Source: an uncultured Gemmata sp.
Lineage (GTDB): Bacteria; Planctomycetota; Planctomycetia; Gemmatales; Gemmataceae
Length of the DNA stretch: 64,000 nt
Direction of reading: 5' to 3'
NCBI GenBank assembly: GCA_937924775.1
Contig: CALDUT010000006.1
Span: 1 to 64,000 of the forward strand
The position numbers and the translations under genes are program-made. This document shows positions 61,829 to 64,000 of the stretch, in pieces. Under the pieces are notes generated by a model, which was not told where the DNA came from, made no database searches, and saw only the letters and a program-made list of their open reading frames with translations. Position 1 is the stretch's first letter, and each line of letters starts with the position of its first letter.

Positions 61829-64000
61829 TTAGCCGGCCCGCAAGCGATTGGCGTATTCCTCACTGCTGAGGAATTCGACCAGGAACCGCGTGGGGTCGCT
61901 CATGGCGAAATTCGTCCAGCTTTCCATACCACCGGCATCGGCCTCGCGGCCCAGGAACAGTTCGTAGGCGTCGCTGACCTGGTTGGACACGCCCTCGGCG
62001 CTGTCCAGCACGATGCGGACAACTTCCGCTCGCGAGGCCCCAAAATTCAACACCCGGAGGAACTCGGCCTGACCCAACGGATCGATCTGGCGCTCCAACA
62101 CCGCTAAGTACAACGCGGCGAGGAAGCTTTCGTTCGTCCCCCCGTTTTTGAGGAAGAATTCTTCGGAGGCCAAAATGCTTTGCTTCACCGCGCGCTCACC
62201 ACCGCGGGCGAAAAGGTCAACATGGAACGCCAAGCCCTCGGGATCAGGCCAGCGGCCCAGATAGCGGACGTACAAATCGCTCACGATGCGCTCGCGGTAT
62301 TCCCCCGAACCGAGAATGCCCGCGATGATCTGCTGCAGCGGTACGCCCGCGTCGAGCAAGGCCGACCAGCTTTCCAGACCAGTATCATCGACGTTGCGAC
62401 CCAACAGGTCGAGATACAACCCCGCAACTTCGGCTTGGGATATCGTTTCCAACCGCGCCGCGGTACCACCACCGACTACCGTGGTGTAAGTACTGTCTTC
62501 ATCCGTCACCGTTACGGTGATGGTGTAGGTACGGTTGGCGATGGGGTATTGGTGCGTGTACGTTCCAGGCAAACCGGAGAAGGTTTGCACGGTGCCATCA
62601 CCCCAGTTGATGGTGACCGATTGGATCGTATCCTGGCCAGGGTCGGTCGTGCTGACACTGATCTGAAGCGGCGAACGCGGATTGAAGATCAGGGGGCTAT
62701 CGACAATCACCGTCGGCGCGGCATTGAGTACCGTCACATGCATCGTGGCGGTGGCCATCGCGGTGCGCGTGCTGCCTGCGCGTGTTGCCGTCGCCGTGAC
62801 GCTTAACGTGAACGAACCATTATCCGTCGCGGTGATCAGCAAGCCCGAAAGCTGGGACAGGGCGAAGGTCCAGGTGCCGTCGCCGTTGTTGACCCCGGCA
62901 GAGAACGACACGTTCGCCGGTACCCCGGATACCGTCACGGTCACCAGCGAGTGGGCATCGCCCGGTGCCGCCCCGATGTTGGCGGCCACGGCACTGCCTT
63001 CGATGAAAACAAGCGTCGCGGGCACATTCAGAATCGGTGTGGCCGGGGGCGGGTTCGGGTCCGCCGCGGTGATCGTGAACTCCTGCTCACGGAATACTGA
63101 GCTGAAGGCGCTATCGGCATCGGTGGCCCGGATCACCACATTGTAATTGCCGTCGGTCAGCGGGAAGGTGCTGACCGTGGCGAGCGTATCGCCCACGAGT
63201 GTGAACTGGGCGTTATCGCCAGCCCCCGGAACCAGCGTGAAGGTGTACGATCGGCCCGAATTCGGTGTCGACAGTGTGCCGACCGTGACATTCGGCCCCG
63301 CGATGATCGAGGTATTCGACAAATCGATCGTCGGCAGGATCACCAGTGTGATCGCTTCTTCATAGAAGAATTGCGAATAGGTGACGTCGGTAGTGCGAAC
63401 GCGAATCGAGAAGGTGTCTTGAGTGGGCGTGAATCCGTCCCGGGTCACGAGCTTATCACCCACGAGGGTGAATAGCCCGTTGTCGGTGTCGCCGGTACCG
63501 CTGACCAGTTCGTAGGTGTAAGTGGCGTTGGGGTCGCCCGTGGTGCGGAGAGTGGCCACTTCGGCATTGGCGGCCGAAGGGACGCCCAAACTCGAGGGGG
63601 TGATGTCCGACGGCGGCGTCACCGCGGTGATGGTGAAGACCATCTCGGCTACAATTTGCTGGAACTGCGTATCGGTGGCCCGCACGCGGATCGAATAATT
63701 CGCCGTACCCAGCGGGAAGTTCGACGCAGTCATCAGGGTGTTGCCGGAAATCTCGAAGCGGCCATTGTCGGCATCCCCCGTGCCGGACACCAGGCTGTAG
63801 GTGTAGCTGCGTGACGAGCCGGGCACCGCAAAGGTTCCCACCGTGGTATTGGCCGTGGCCGTGACCACGTTCTGCGAGAGCGTAAATTTGTACACAAACG
63901 TGAATTGCTCGTCGTAGTAGTAGCCGGGGAAGCGGTCGCTCTGCTGGCGGACACGCACCCGGTAGGTGAACTGATCCTCGACAAAATCTGTACCGCGAAC
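61829..64000 (-). CDS. Large surface protein: cadherin-like repeats, PKD-like and DUF4214 domains (N-terminus outside window)
   Basis: At least 723 residues, open to the right edge, so the N-terminus and export signal are missing. The visible part begins with cadherin-like repeats of about 100 residues (SYTYSLVSGTGDADNGRFEI, TYTYELVSGTGDTDNGLFTL, SYTFTLVPGAGDNAQFTL; each ends IRVRATD-like). A strand-rich section and a PKD-like domain (INWGDGTVQTFSGLPG...YTITVTVTDED) follow. The C-terminus has about three DUF4214 units (LYLDLLGRNVDDTGLESW, LYVRYLGRWPDPEGLAFH, AYELFLGREADAGGMESW). DUF4214 occurs in secreted and S-layer-like proteins. Adhesion or a cell-surface structural role is inferred. Confidence 0.83.
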   Translation of the reverse strand, partial: VRGTDFVEDQFTYRVRVRQQSDRFPGYYYDEQFTFVYKFTLSQNVVTATANTTVGTFAVPGSSRSYTYSLVSGTGDADNGRFEISGNTLMTASNFPLGTANYSIRVRATDTQFQQIVAEMVFTITAVTPPSDITPSSLGVPSAANAEVATLRTTGDPNATYTYELVSGTGDTDNGLFTLVGDKLVTRDGFTPTQDTFSIRVRTTDVTYSQFFYEEAITLVILPTIDLSNTSIIAGPNVTVGTLSTPNSGRSYTFTLVPGAGDNAQFTLVGDTLATVSTFPLTDGNYNVVIRATDADSAFSSVFREQEFTITAADPNPPPATPILNVPATLVFIEGSAVAANIGAAPGDAHSLVTVTVSGVPANVSFSAGVNNGDGTWTFALSQLSGLLITATDNGSFTLSVTATATRAGSTRTAMATATMHVTVLNAAPTVIVDSPLIFNPRSPLQISVSTTDPGQDTIQSVTINWGDGTVQTFSGLPGTYTHQYPIANRTYTITVTVTDEDSTYTTVVGGGTAARLETISQAEVAGLYLDLLGRNVDDTGLESWSALLDAGVPLQQIIAGILGSGEYRERIVSDLYVRYLGRWPDPEGLAFHVDLFARGGERAVKQSILASEEFFLKNGGTNESFLAALYLAVLERQIDPLGQAEFLRVLNFGASRAEVVRIVLDSAEGVSNQVSDAYELFLGREADAGGMESWTNFAMSDPTRFLVEFLSSEEYANRLRAG

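Overview
The window is GC-rich, densely coded bacterial DNA from a planctomycete, most likely family Gemmataceae. The evidence is two DUF1559 proteins with pilin-like N-termini and the C-terminal H-X9-DG signature, an ECF sigma factor next to a zinc-finger/kinase/WD40 protein, a sulfatase, a DUF1080 protein, a Tat-exported Gfo/Idh/MocA oxidoreductase, a small lipocalin-like exported protein resembling a Gemmata paralogous family, and a DUF4214 surface protein. No rRNA, tRNA, CRISPR array, prophage or transposase was seen.

Layout. (1) 1-14.5 kb: a lipid/hydrocarbon supercluster. The end of a PfaA-like polyketide/PUFA synthase (KR and DH domains; the gene begins before the window) is followed by a 2218-residue PfaC-like protein (KS, CLF, AT, four hot-dog domains) and then a complete, translationally coupled oleABCD operon for head-to-head condensation of fatty acyl chains to long-chain olefins. 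(2) 14.8-25 kb: small exported protein, multispanning membrane protein, nitroreductase, RTX-like protein, VOC protein, ECF sigma factor with a kinase-WD40 protein, DUF4058 protein. (3) 25-31.4 kb: a kinase-receiver-HD-GYP fusion, then two DUF1559/lipoprotein pairs. (4) 31.6-39.2 kb: arginine decarboxylase SpeA, small membrane protein, leucine-rich-repeat lipoprotein, creatininase-family amidohydrolase, MFS and MATE transporters. (5) 39.2-49.7 kb: exported catabolic proteins (DUF1080, sulfatase-sialidase fusion, Gfo/Idh/MocA, Tat-type esterase) and a PlsC-ACP-AMP-ligase fusion. (6) 49.7-58.3 kb: PpiC-type foldase, SecDF, YajC, Tgt (the classical tgt-yajC-secD-secF order) and a TPR protein carrying two RNA polymerase alpha-CTD-like modules. 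(7) 58.7-64 kb: small exported protein, PafA-like phosphatase, dual-specificity phosphatase, and a large cadherin-like/PKD/DUF4214 surface protein that runs off the right edge.

The most notable observations are: the PUFA-synthase/Ole supercluster, which suggests a dedicated route to polyunsaturated long-chain hydrocarbons; two homologous AT-rich ~165-bp elements 14,862 bp apart, each with the same parS-like 16-mer (TGTTCCACGTGGAACG) and each lying between convergent genes, which suggests a ParB-binding, origin-proximal region; the TPR protein with two alpha-CTD-like modules; the kinase-receiver-HD-GYP fusion; and the PlsC-ACP-ligase fusion.

Limits: all calls are from reading the sequence. 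Family names rest on motif recognition, not on database searches, and start codons were chosen from ribosome-binding sites and domain boundaries.
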